A stretch of DNA of 30,438 nt. Origin: Clostridiales bacterium. GTDB lineage: Bacteria > Bacillota > Clostridia > Oscillospirales > CAG-272. Every line of letters starts with the position of its first letter. Positions within the stretch are counted from its first letter, which is position 1. The stretch is taken from assembly GCA_019415985.1 (NCBI GenBank), contig DXYE01000022.1, positions 1-30,438 of the forward strand, written 5' to 3'. Positions 16,052 to 23,818 of the stretch are shown one piece after another. The position numbers and the translations under genes were made by a program. Below the pieces are notes generated by a model. It was not told where the DNA came from. It did not search any database and was given only the letters and a program-made list of their open reading frames with translations.

Positions 16052-17020
16052 GTGAATATTTTGCATTGGAAATATGCAATAGAGGTGGAAAGGACGCGCT
16101 CCATCAACAGAGCGGCTGAAAATTTGTTTATGGGACAGCCCAATTTAAGCCGTGCTATAAAAGAGCTTGAAGAATCATTGGGCATTACCATCTTTAAAAG
16201 AACCTCAAAAGGCATGTCACCCACACCACAGGGAGAGGAGTTTTTACAGCATGCGAAAAAAATCCTTTCACAGATTGATGAGGTAGAGGCCCTGTATAAT
16301 ACAAATCATGGAGGACGCGTAAGATTTTCCGTTTCTGTGCCGCGGGCGAGTTATATTGCCTGTGCCTTTACGTCTTTTTTAGAAGAGCTCGACCTTGCCG
16401 AAGGCTCCGCTCAGACTGAAATATATTATAAGGAAACCAATGCGATGCGGGCGATTGATAATCTCCTGCAGGCAGATTATCGGATGGGTATCATACGTTA
16501 TCAGAAAAAATTTGAGCAGTATTTTCAGGCAATGCTTCATGATAAGGGCATTTCTTCACAGGTTATTGCCGAATTCACTCATGTAGCCCTGATGTCCGCA
16601 AGGCATCCCCTTGCAGAACGCAAGAGCTTGGATATAAAAGATTTTCAGCCGTATACGGAGATAGCACACGCCGATCCGTTTGTACCTTCACTGCCGGCAG
16701 TTGATGCGCGAAAAGCAGAAATGACGGAAAATGTGAACAAGCATATTTATGTGTTTGAAAGAAGCAGTCAGATGGATTTACTCAGCCGTATTCCTGTAAC
16801 CTTTATGTGGGTTTCACCTGTTCCCAAACGCATTCTGGATCAATACGGATTGGTACAGAAAAATTGTATGACCGGGCAAAAAACATATAAGGATGTTTTG
16901 ATACACCGTCAAGGATACCGTTTGACAGATCTGGACGAAAAGTTTGTTTCGGCGGTTTTGCGGATGCGTGACACCATTCTGCCGCTGCAGGAAAGAACGA
17001 GTAAGGATATATCGATATAA
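16052..17020 (+). CDS. LysR-family transcriptional regulator
   Basis: A 322-residue DNA-binding regulator. The N-terminal winged helix covers about residues 1-60, with RTRSINRAAENLFMGQPNLS forming the helix-turn-helix and KELEESLGITIFKRTSKGMSPTPQG the wing. A linker helix (60-85) and a periplasmic-binding-protein-like effector domain follow. The start is GTG at 16052, with AAAGAGGTG ending 7 nt upstream. It is a single-gene unit: it lies 173 bp after purL and its terminator overlaps its own stop codon. No divergent gene exists, so its target cannot be guessed; the next plus-strand operon is rex-adhE, which has its own promoter. Ligand unknown. Confidence 0.93.
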   Translation: MNILHWKYAIEVERTRSINRAAENLFMGQPNLSRAIKELEESLGITIFKRTSKGMSPTPQGEEFLQHAKKILSQIDEVEALYNTNHGGRVRFSVSVPRASYIACAFTSFLEELDLAEGSAQTEIYYKETNAMRAIDNLLQADYRMGIIRYQKKFEQYFQAMLHDKGISSQVIAEFTHVALMSARHPLAERKSLDIKDFQPYTEIAHADPFVPSLPAVDARKAEMTENVNKHIYVFERSSQMDLLSRIPVTFMWVSPVPKRILDQYGLVQKNCMTGQKTYKDVLIHRQGYRLTDLDEKFVSAVLRMRDTILPLQERTSKDISI

Positions 17021-17041
17021 ACATATCGATATATCCTTTTT
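17003..17041 (+). terminator. Intrinsic terminator overlapping the LysR stop codon
   Basis: 17003-17018 is perfectly complementary to 17023-17038 (16 bp, 4-nt loop), followed by T-rich sequence to 17041. The stop codon TAA (17018-17020) sits at the top of the stem and its loop, so the last five codons form the 5' arm. Confidence 0.88.
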
Positions 17042-17045
17042 ACAT

Positions 17046-17074
17046 TTGCAAACCGGAACGATGTATGCTATAAT
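17046..17074 (+). promoter_or_regulatory. Sigma-A promoter of rex-adhE, with extended -10
   Basis: TTGCAA (17046-17051) and a perfect TATAAT (17069-17074) are 17 nt apart, and TGC directly precedes the -10 box. Start of transcription should be near 17081, about 88 nt before the rex ATG. I see no Rex-type inverted repeat (TTGTTAA-N4-TTAACAA) around it. Confidence 0.85.
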
Positions 17075-17168
17075 ACAGCATATAAACCAAAAATGTGAGT
17101 GGAAAGCGAATGCAGCTGACTTTCGAAAAATGAAATTCTCTTGACCATTCAGTTTGAGGAGAAAGGAG

Positions 17169-17843
17169 ATGAACCCGTTGAATCAGTCACAGAAGCCGGG
17201 CGCTGTCGGTGGAATTTCAAAATCCACGATTAAAAGATTACCGGTCTATCTGTCGTATCTCAAATCCCTGCCGCCGAATAAGCGGTCGAATATTTCAGCG
17301 CCAATGATTGCAGCGGCGTTAAACCTTGGTGAGGTTCAGGTAAGAAAGGATCTGGCCGCCATAAGTGATGCAGGGAAACCGCGGGTGGGCTACGATGTTC
17401 CAAATCTGGTATCGAAGCTGGAGGAGGCGCTCGGATATAACGATGTACACGACGCCGTTTTGGTCGGTGCAGGGAAATTGGGCAGAGCGCTTATGGGCTA
17501 TAGTGGTTTTTCTGCATACGGCCTAAACATTGTAGCGGGCTTTGATGCAGACGAGTCGGTGATTGGACAGATGGAATCTGGAAAACAAATTTTCAGCATG
17601 ACGAAATTTGAGGATTTGTGCAGCAGACTGCAGATAAAAATTGGCATCATTACTGTACCTGCAGCATGTGCGCAGGTGGTATGTGATCTTATGACGAAAA
17701 ACGGTATTCTCGCCATATGGAACTTCGCGCCGGTCCATCTGCATGTATCAGGGGAGATATTGGTGCAGAATGAAAATATGGCTGCATCGCTTGCCATGCT
17801 GTCAGGGCATTTGGCAGAGCAGGTTGGAAAATCACAGCAGTAA
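17169..17843 (+). CDS. rex: Redox-sensing transcriptional repressor Rex
   Basis: Rex is a homodimer that reads the NADH/NAD+ ratio and represses fermentation and hydrogen genes when NADH is low. The N-terminal winged helix (about 15-75) contains STIKRLPVYLSYLK and GEVQVRKDLAAISDAGKPRVGY. The C-terminal Rossmann fold starts with VLVGAGKLGRAL (97-108), which binds the dinucleotide. NFAPVHLHV (185-193) is the conserved segment near the nicotinamide. I use ATG 17169 (224 aa), because AGGAG at 17157-17161 is 7 nt upstream; a TTG at 17154 is the longer alternative. The gene is 21 bp before adhE, so the two are surely co-transcribed, and adhE is a classic Rex target in Clostridia. Confidence 0.95.
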   Translation: MNPLNQSQKPGAVGGISKSTIKRLPVYLSYLKSLPPNKRSNISAPMIAAALNLGEVQVRKDLAAISDAGKPRVGYDVPNLVSKLEEALGYNDVHDAVLVGAGKLGRALMGYSGFSAYGLNIVAGFDADESVIGQMESGKQIFSMTKFEDLCSRLQIKIGIITVPAACAQVVCDLMTKNGILAIWNFAPVHLHVSGEILVQNENMAASLAMLSGHLAEQVGKSQQ

Positions 17844-17864
17844 GAAACAGGGAGGAAAACTACA

Positions 17865-20480
17865 ATGAACAACGAGCGTAAGAAAATAGAAGATGGCGCT
17901 GGCTTTGAGGAGCATCTGGCCAAAGTAAGAGAGAGCGCGAAGGCATACAGCCAGTACAGCCAGGAGAAGGTTGACAAGATTTTCCGCGCAGCAGCCATGG
18001 CTGCTGACCAGGCGCGTATCCGTCTTGCAAAAATGGCGGTTGAGGAAACGGGTATGGGCGTAGTGGAAGATAAAGTGATCAAAAATCACTATGCCGCTGA
18101 ATATATATACAATGCATACAAGAATACGAAGACCTGCGGTGTTATCGAGGAGGATAAGGCTTACGGCATCCGGAAGATCGCTGAGCCTGTAGGCGTGATT
18201 GCGGCGGTTATTCCTACGACCAACCCAACATCTACCGCGATATTCAAGACTTTGCTGGCATTGAAGACGCGGAACGGTATTATTATCAGTCCTCACCCGC
18301 GTGCGAAAGCTTCTACGATTGAAGCTGCGCGCACGGTTTTGGAAGCGGCAGTTCAAGCCGGAGCGCCGGAAAATATTATTGACTGGATCGATGTGCCGAG
18401 CCTGGAATTAACCAACATGGTTATGAAGGAAGCAGATATTATTCTGGCAACCGGGGGACCCGGAATGGTACGGGCTGCATACTCGAGCGGTAAGCCCGCA
18501 GTGGGCGTTGGCGCCGGAAATACCCCTGCGATTATAGATGAAACGGCAAACATCGAACTGGCGGTTAATTCCGTAATCCATTCCAAGACTTTTGACAACG
18601 GCATGATCTGCGCGTCAGAGCAGTCGGTGATCGTGGCGGATAAAATCTATGCTAAAGTAAAGAAGGAATTCGCGGACCGCGGCTGCTACTTCCTGTCGGC
18701 GAAAGAGACGGAGAAGGTAAGAAAGACGATTATCATCAACGGTGCGTTGAATGCAAAGATCGTCGGTCAGAAAGCGCACACCATTGCAGCTCTTGCAGGC
18801 GTGGAGGTACCGGAGAATACGAAAATCCTTATCGGAGAAGTGGAGAGCGTCGAGCTTTCGGAAGAATTTGCCCACGAAAAGCTTTCACCGGTGCTGGCCA
18901 TGTACCGTGTAAAGACATTTGAGGAAGCGTTGGACAAAGCGGAAAGATTGATTGCAGATGGAGGATACGGCCACACGGCATCTGTATACCTCAATGAGAA
19001 AACGGAGAAGGATAAGCTTGACACATTTGCAGCTCGTATGAAGACCTGCCGTATCCTGGTGAATACGCCCTCGTCACACGGTGGTATCGGAGACCTGTAT
19101 AACTTTAAGCTGGCGCCATCTCTGACGCTTGGATGCGGTTCATGGGGCGGAAACTCGGTTTCCGAAAATGTGGGCGTAAAACATCTGCTGAATATCAAGA
19201 CAGTAGCAGAGAGGAGAGAAAACATGCTTTGGTTCCGTGCGCCGGATAAGGTTTATATAAAGAAAGGGTGTCTGCCGGTGGCGCTCGACGAGCTGGGAAA
19301 TGTGCTGAATAAAAAGCGGGCCTTTATCGTGACGGACAGCTTCCTGTATGAAAACGGTTATACGAAGCCGGTAACAGATAAACTGGACGAAATGGGCATT
19401 CAGCATGCAACATATTCGCAGGTGGCGCCGGATCCTACACTTGCATGCGCCAAGGAGGGTGCAGCTCAGATGACTGCATTCCGTCCGGACTGCATTATCG
19501 CAGTCGGCGGCGGTTCTGCAATGGATGCTGCCAAAATTATGTGGGTCATGTATGAGCATCCTGAGGCTGACTTTATGGATATGGCTATGCGCTTCATGGA
19601 TATCCGCAAGAGAATTTATACTTTCCCGAAAATGGGAGAGAAGGCATACTTTATAGCGGTTCCGACAACGGCCGGCACCGGTTCTGAGGTCACGCCGTTC
19701 GCTGTTATTACGGATCAGGACACGGGCGTAAAATATCCTCTGGCCGATTATGAACTGATGCCGGATATGGCGATTGTCGATGCCGATATGATGATGAACG
19801 CACCGAAGGGCCTGACAAGCGCATCGGGTATTGATGCGGTGACACATGCGCTGGAAGCATACGCATCTATGATGGCCACCGATTTTACAGACGGTCTGGC
19901 TCTGCAGTCGCTGAAGGTTCTGTTTGAATATCTGCCGCGTGCATATGAAAACGGAGCGGCTGATCCGGAAGCAAGAGAAAAAATGGCAAATGCGGCCACT
20001 ATGGCGGGTATGGCATTTGCAAATGCTTTCCTGGGGGTCTGTCACTCAATGGCGCATAAGCTGGGTGCTTTCCATCATCTGCCGCACGGTGTGGCAAACG
20101 CGTTGATGATCAACGAAGTTCTGCGCTTTAACGCTGCCGAGGTACCGGTGAAAATGGGAACCTTCCCGCAGTATGATCATCCGCATACGCTGGCGCGGTA
20201 TGCGGATGTTGCCGAAACGCTCGGCCTGAAAGGGAAAAACGATACGGAAAAATTGGAGAGTCTGCTCGGTGCTTTAGATGCACTCAAAGAAAAAATTGGT
20301 ATTAAAAAGACGATTCGGGATTATGGAATTGATGAGAGGGACTTCCTTGACAGGCTGGACGAGATGACAGAACAGGCCTTTGATGATCAGTGTACAGGAG
20401 CAAATCCGCGGTACCCGCTGATGAGCGAAATTAAACAGATGTATCTTAACGCATATTACGGAACACACACAGAGGTCTAA
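17865..20480 (+). CDS. adhE: Bifunctional aldehyde-alcohol dehydrogenase AdhE
   Basis: Converts acetyl-CoA to acetaldehyde and then ethanol, reoxidising two NADH; such enzymes assemble into spirosomes. The N-terminal CoA-acylating aldehyde dehydrogenase (about 1-440) has the catalytic cysteine C249 in NGMICASEQS and TGGPGMVRAAYSSGKPAVGVG (196-216). The C-terminal iron-dependent alcohol dehydrogenase (about 450-871) has GGGSAMDAAKIMW and GTGSEVTPFAVITD. Its Fe2+-binding histidines lie in the IDAVTHALEAY segment near 661 and in CHSMAHKLGAFHHLPHG near 726-742. At 871 residues it is full length. GGGAGG precedes the ATG. It is in an operon behind rex, which suggests NADH-responsive feedback, although no Rex operator was seen. 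Confidence 0.97.
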   Translation: MNNERKKIEDGAGFEEHLAKVRESAKAYSQYSQEKVDKIFRAAAMAADQARIRLAKMAVEETGMGVVEDKVIKNHYAAEYIYNAYKNTKTCGVIEEDKAYGIRKIAEPVGVIAAVIPTTNPTSTAIFKTLLALKTRNGIIISPHPRAKASTIEAARTVLEAAVQAGAPENIIDWIDVPSLELTNMVMKEADIILATGGPGMVRAAYSSGKPAVGVGAGNTPAIIDETANIELAVNSVIHSKTFDNGMICASEQSVIVADKIYAKVKKEFADRGCYFLSAKETEKVRKTIIINGALNAKIVGQKAHTIAALAGVEVPENTKILIGEVESVELSEEFAHEKLSPVLAMYRVKTFEEALDKAERLIADGGYGHTASVYLNEKTEKDKLDTFAARMKTCRILVNTPSSHGGIGDLYNFKLAPSLTLGCGSWGGNSVSENVGVKHLLNIKTVAERRENMLWFRAPDKVYIKKGCLPVALDELGNVLNKKRAFIVTDSFLYENGYTKPVTDKLDEMGIQHATYSQVAPDPTLACAKEGAAQMTAFRPDCIIAVGGGSAMDAAKIMWVMYEHPEADFMDMAMRFMDIRKRIYTFPKMGEKAYFIAVPTTAGTGSEVTPFAVITDQDTGVKYPLADYELMPDMAIVDADMMMNAPKGLTSASGIDAVTHALEAYASMMATDFTDGLALQSLKVLFEYLPRAYENGAADPEAREKMANAATMAGMAFANAFLGVCHSMAHKLGAFHHLPHGVANALMINEVLRFNAAEVPVKMGTFPQYDHPHTLARYADVAETLGLKGKNDTEKLESLLGALDALKEKIGIKKTIRDYGIDERDFLDRLDEMTEQAFDDQCTGANPRYPLMSEIKQMYLNAYYGTHTEV

Positions 20481-20508
20481 AATCGTGCGAGTGAACCGGC
20501 TCATCTTC

Positions 20509-20549
20509 TTTCCGGACTGCTGGGATGATCAATAGAGCAGTTCGGGAAA
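20509..20549 (+). other. Strong hairpin between adhE and the APH-like kinase
   Basis: 20509-20521 pairs with 20536-20548 over 13 contiguous positions, including two wobbles, around a 14-nt loop. No T-run follows on either strand, so it is not a standard terminator. A second stem, CTGCC/GGCAG, follows at about 20552-20574, and GAACCGG (20493-20499) is complementary to CCGGTTC (20628-20634). The 210-bp gap may therefore fold as a unit, or be the adhE 3' stabiliser. Confidence 0.45.
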
Positions 20550-20690
20550 ATCTGCCGGATTCCGAAAAAGGGCAGGCACCTGTAGGGATTTCGTTTGAGT
20601 TAGTATGCAGCAGCGAACTCTTTGCCACCGGTTCGACTGAACGACAAACCGCTGTAAAAATATGGATCAATATGAAAGGATGGTCACGTT

Positions 20691-21440
20691 ATGAAACATG
20701 GAGAGGTAATAGCCAGACGTCCGGGCAAAACCATTTATAGGGACGGAGACCGTGCAATTAAAGTATTTGATGAGATGTATGCCAAATCAGATATACTCAA
20801 TGAAGCGCTGAATCAGGCTCGTGTGGAGGAGACCGGACTGGCTGTACCGAGGATCCTCGAAGTGACAAAGCTGGATGGAAAGTGGGCGATCGTATCAGAT
20901 TTTATAGAAGGCGAGACGCTGGCCTCATTGTTGGAGAAACACCCGGAAAAGCTCAATGATTATATGGATTTGTTTGTGGCTCTCCAAATGGAGGTGCACA
21001 GCAAGCATGCACCGCTGCTGACAAAGCTTAAGGATAAGATGAACCGCAAGATCAGTGAAAGCACACTGGATGCGACAACCAGATACGAGCTGCATACGCG
21101 TCTTGAAGGGATGCCAAAGCACAAAAAGGTTTGTCATGGTGACTTTAATCCGGGAAATATAATAATAACACCGGAAGGAAAGGCGTATTTATTGGATTGG
21201 TCGCATGCAACGCAGGGGAATGCGTCCGCAGACGTAGCGCGGACTTATCTGCTGTTCTGTCTTGAGGGCAAGGAAGATATTGCAGAGCTGTATCTGAAGC
21301 TGTTCTGCCAAAAGAGCGATACAGCAAAGCAGTATGTTCAGAGCTGGCTTCCCATTGTCGCGGCATCGCAGTCGGTAAAGGGTAAGCCTGAGGAAAAGGA
21401 ATTCCTTCTGCACTGGACTAATGTTGTGGATTATGAATAA
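20691..21440 (+). CDS. APH/choline-kinase-fold phosphotransferase, substrate unknown
   Basis: A 249-residue small-molecule kinase of the aminoglycoside phosphotransferase superfamily. The nucleotide-binding lysine is probably K24 in RAIKVF. The catalytic loop is CHGDFNPGNIII with D151, and the metal-binding aspartate is D169 in LLDW, followed by SADVARTY. The family also includes homoserine, choline, fructosamine and methylthioribose kinases as well as antibiotic-modifying enzymes. This short form, often seen singly in Clostridia, has no assigned substrate that I can infer. There is no reason to call it a resistance gene. The ribosome-binding site is AAAGGATGG upstream of the ATG. It lies 210 bp after adhE. 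Confidence 0.85.
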   Translation: MKHGEVIARRPGKTIYRDGDRAIKVFDEMYAKSDILNEALNQARVEETGLAVPRILEVTKLDGKWAIVSDFIEGETLASLLEKHPEKLNDYMDLFVALQMEVHSKHAPLLTKLKDKMNRKISESTLDATTRYELHTRLEGMPKHKKVCHGDFNPGNIIITPEGKAYLLDWSHATQGNASADVARTYLLFCLEGKEDIAELYLKLFCQKSDTAKQYVQSWLPIVAASQSVKGKPEEKEFLLHWTNVVDYE

Positions 21441-21779
21441 AACAATTATGCTGGACGGTAAGGCGGTGTAATCTGGACGGTAAGATACAGGACTGGTGGA
21501 ATTATGCATGTGACGAAATCTGTTGCTGATCATGACCATCATGTCCTGTATTTTCATCCATACGATGCTTTGAATTTATAAACCATGAAAATAGATGGGA
21601 TAAAGAATGCTAAAGAACGTTGTTTGAAGAGGTCGGCGCCTAAAACAGTCGTGCTGTACGGTAAGATCTATGTGGACTCGAATGAGTGAAAGCAGCAAGT
21701 ATATTATGAAGATCTCGATATTCTTCGGTCCATATAAAATTTGTATTTAACCGATGCTTTTTTATAGAAAAGCACAGAA
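21441..21779. other. Intergenic region upstream of the hydrogen module, with repeats and hairpins
   Basis: No supported gene. It contains three copies of a 12-nt motif (listed separately). A 9-bp stem, ATACAGGAC (21485-21493) with GTCCTGTAT (21543-21551), is followed by TTTT and could terminate the kinase transcript. A TGCTTTT/AAAAGCA stem at 21755-21774 ends 5 nt before the ferredoxin ATG. I found no convincing sigma-A promoter for the hydrogen module, although one must lie here or upstream. Confidence 0.5.
21451..21665 (+). repeat. Three direct copies of CTGGACGGTAAG (one with T for G)
   Basis: Copies are at 21451-21462, 21473-21484 and 21654-21665. The first two are identical and start 22 bp apart, two helical turns; the third differs at one base. 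Copies 1 and 3 share a preceding TG, and copies 2 and 3 share a following AT. They lie between the kinase stop and the ferredoxin gene and may be binding sites for a regulator of the hydrogen module. Confidence 0.6.
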
Positions 21780-22037
21780 ATGAGTGTGGATATGAAAATA
21801 ACTGTATGTATAGGCAGCTCCTGTCATTTAAAGGGATCACGGCAGGTGATAGAGATATTACGGGATCTGATTCACGAAAATAAGTTAGAGGATAAAGTAG
21901 AAATGAGCGGAACCTTTTGTATTGGAAATTGTCAGAACGGTGTATGTCTGATGCTGGACGACCGCCCATATTCTCTTTCGCCTGAAACAACCCGAGATTT
22001 CTTCAATAGAGAAGTACTAAAGGCATTGACTACCTGA
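21780..22037 (+). CDS. Thioredoxin-like [2Fe-2S] ferredoxin domain protein (NuoE/HndA C-terminal-like)
   Basis: An 85-residue stand-alone version of the thioredoxin-fold [2Fe-2S] domain found at the C-terminus of NuoE and in the small subunits of electron-bifurcating hydrogenases. Cluster ligands fit the CX4C...CX3C pattern: C10 and C15 (VCIGSSCHLKG), C47 and C51 (FCIGNCQNG), plus C56 in VCLM. It probably carries electrons to or from one of the hydrogenases encoded downstream. The start is uncertain: the ATG at 21780 has no Shine-Dalgarno sequence and a hairpin just before it, and the ATG at 21792 would give the family-typical MKITVC start. It ends 107 bp before hydS, with a small hairpin overlapping its stop. 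Confidence 0.85.
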   Translation: MSVDMKITVCIGSSCHLKGSRQVIEILRDLIHENKLEDKVEMSGTFCIGNCQNGVCLMLDDRPYSLSPETTRDFFNREVLKALTT

Positions 22038-22065
22038 TCTGAGAATTCCATAGTCATTTCAGATC
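22036..22065 (+). other. Hairpin overlapping the ferredoxin stop codon
   Basis: GATCTGAGA (22036-22044) pairs with TTTCAGATC (22057-22065), 9 bp with one wobble and a 12-nt loop, beginning inside the TGA stop. No U-tract follows. It may set relative expression of ferredoxin and hydS by slowing decay or attenuating read-through. Confidence 0.4.
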
Positions 22066-22144
22066 TTGATCGGGGTGGTTAACCTATTAAAATATCGTGA
22101 TTCCAGATAAGAAAAAAGCGCTCTGTTTGAAAGGGTGGTCACCT

Positions 22145-23818
22145 ATGGCTGAATTTTTAAAGCTTAAAAAATCGAACTGTAAGAACTGTTATAAGTGTAT
22201 TCGGAACTGTCCGGTCAAGTCTATACGCTTTTCCGGAAATCAGGCGCATATCGTGGGAGAAGCCTGTGTGCTATGCGGTCAGTGCTTTGTTGTATGTCCG
22301 CAAAACGCCAAGGAGATCGCAAATGATACGGAGAAGGTTAAGGTTTTGTTGTCGGATGACCGACCTGTTGTGGCCAGTATTGCTCCGTCTTTTGTGGCTA
22401 ATTATAACGGAATCGGCATAGCGGCTATGGAAAGGGCGCTGAAGCAGCTCGGCTTTGATCACGCGGAGGAAACAGCCGTGGGCGCGACGATTGTCAAGCG
22501 TGAGTATGAGCGGTTGCTTCGTGAAGCGCAGCCGGATGTTTTAATATCCTCCTGCTGTCATTCTGTCAATTTGTTAATACGAAAATATTATCCGCGGGTA
22601 CTGCCGTATTTGGCGGATGTTTTTACACCGATGCAGTCGCATGCCGTCGAAATAAGACGAAGGATACCGGATGCACATGTCGTTTTTATCGGACCGTGTG
22701 TAGCCAAAAAGGATGAAGCGGCGGAAGGGGAGCTTGTAGATGCGGTGCTGACCTTTGAAGAACTGACGGAATGGTTAAAGGCAGAGGGCATTGAGTTAGG
22801 CCAAGAAACCGATACGCTGGAAGAAAGCCGTTCTCGTTGGTTTCCGACAACAGGGGGTATCCTGAAATCGATGGAATGCGATCAGCCGGAATATACATAC
22901 ATGGCTATTGACGGGATGGAGAATTGTATTGCGGCGCTCAAGGATATAGAGCAGGGTAAGCTTCGGCGGTGCTTTATTGAGATGTCCGCATGCTCCGGCA
23001 GCTGCATCGGCGGTCCTGTTATGGAAAAATACCATCGCTCACCGGTGCGCGATTATGTTCAGGTCAAGCGCTATGCGGGACCTCGTGATTTTGAAGTGGA
23101 ACAGCCCACAGGAGAAGCCATGCGGCGTCCGATGCTGCCGCTGACGCTGTCGTCACCTTTACCGTCGGAGACGGAAATACGAGACATTCTGAGACAGATG
23201 GGCAAAACGAAGCCTGAGCATGAACTGAACTGCGGTTCCTGCGGATACAATACCTGTCGGGAAAAGGCCGTTGCCATTTACCAGGGCAAGGCGGATTCCT
23301 CTATGTGCCTGCCGTTCTTAAAGGAAAAGGCAGAGAGCTTTTCGGACCAGATTATACAAAATACGCCAAACGGCATTTTGGTACTCAACGACAGCCTGGA
23401 AGTGCAGCAGATCAACGACGCAGCGCTTCGAATCATGAATCTGCGGAGCGCTTCAGATATTTTGGGAGATCAGGTCGTTCGTATATTGGATCCCGGAGAT
23501 TTTCTGGCCGTGCGCCAAAGCGGAAAGAGTATTCGAAATCGACGGATATATTTGGCAGAATATAATAAGTATGTCGAGCAGTCCATTCTATATGACACTT
23601 CTTACCATATATTAATCTGTCTGATGCGGGATATCAGCGAGGAGGAGGCTCAGAGGGAGAAAAAGGAAGAGATCAGCCGGCAGACGGTGGAAACTGCGGA
23701 TAAAGTGGTGGAAAAGCAGATGCGCGTTGTGCAGGAGATCGCCTCCTTGCTGGGTGAAACCGCGGCGGAAACAAAAATCGCGCTTACAAAGCTGAAGGAG
23801 TCGATTGCCGATGAATAA
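22145..23818 (+). CDS. hydS: Putative H2-sensing [FeFe]-hydrogenase with PAS domain (HydS-like, group C)
   Basis: A 557-residue cytoplasmic protein. Domains in order: two [4Fe-4S] ferredoxin sites (C12/15/18/22 and C41/44/47/51); an [FeFe]-hydrogenase H-domain (about 70-310); a further [4Fe-4S] domain with C363, C366, C371 and C388 (NCGSCGYNTCR...MC); a PAS domain (about 400-500); and a charged helical tail (500-557) of the signalling-helix kind. H-cluster motifs are L1 SSCCHS (C137, C138), L2 FIGPCVAKKDEA (C185) and L3 ACSGSCIGG (C283, C287), so all four expected ligands are present. Prototypical enzymes read TSCCP at L1; here H replaces P. Group C enzymes are thought to sense H2. I use ATG 22145 with AAGGGTGG 6 nt upstream; a GTG at 22097 is less likely. 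It overlaps the phosphatase gene by 8 nt, so the two are translationally coupled. Confidence 0.88.
   Translation: MAEFLKLKKSNCKNCYKCIRNCPVKSIRFSGNQAHIVGEACVLCGQCFVVCPQNAKEIANDTEKVKVLLSDDRPVVASIAPSFVANYNGIGIAAMERALKQLGFDHAEETAVGATIVKREYERLLREAQPDVLISSCCHSVNLLIRKYYPRVLPYLADVFTPMQSHAVEIRRRIPDAHVVFIGPCVAKKDEAAEGELVDAVLTFEELTEWLKAEGIELGQETDTLEESRSRWFPTTGGILKSMECDQPEYTYMAIDGMENCIAALKDIEQGKLRRCFIEMSACSGSCIGGPVMEKYHRSPVRDYVQVKRYAGPRDFEVEQPTGEAMRRPMLPLTLSSPLPSETEIRDILRQMGKTKPEHELNCGSCGYNTCREKAVAIYQGKADSSMCLPFLKEKAESFSDQIIQNTPNGILVLNDSLEVQQINDAALRIMNLRSASDILGDQVVRILDPGDFLAVRQSGKSIRNRRIYLAEYNKYVEQSILYDTSYHILICLMRDISEEEAQREKKEEISRQTVETADKVVEKQMRVVQEIASLLGETAAETKIALTKLKESIADE

Noticed and set aside
19140..20045. 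A 301-codon minus-strand frame within adhE
   Set aside because: Antisense to the conserved iron-ADH domain; its product is rich in His, Cys and Arg, as expected of a shadow frame.
20691..21440. Calling the kinase an aminoglycoside resistance gene
   Set aside because: Only generic superfamily motifs are present, it is short, and nothing mobile or resistance-related is nearby.
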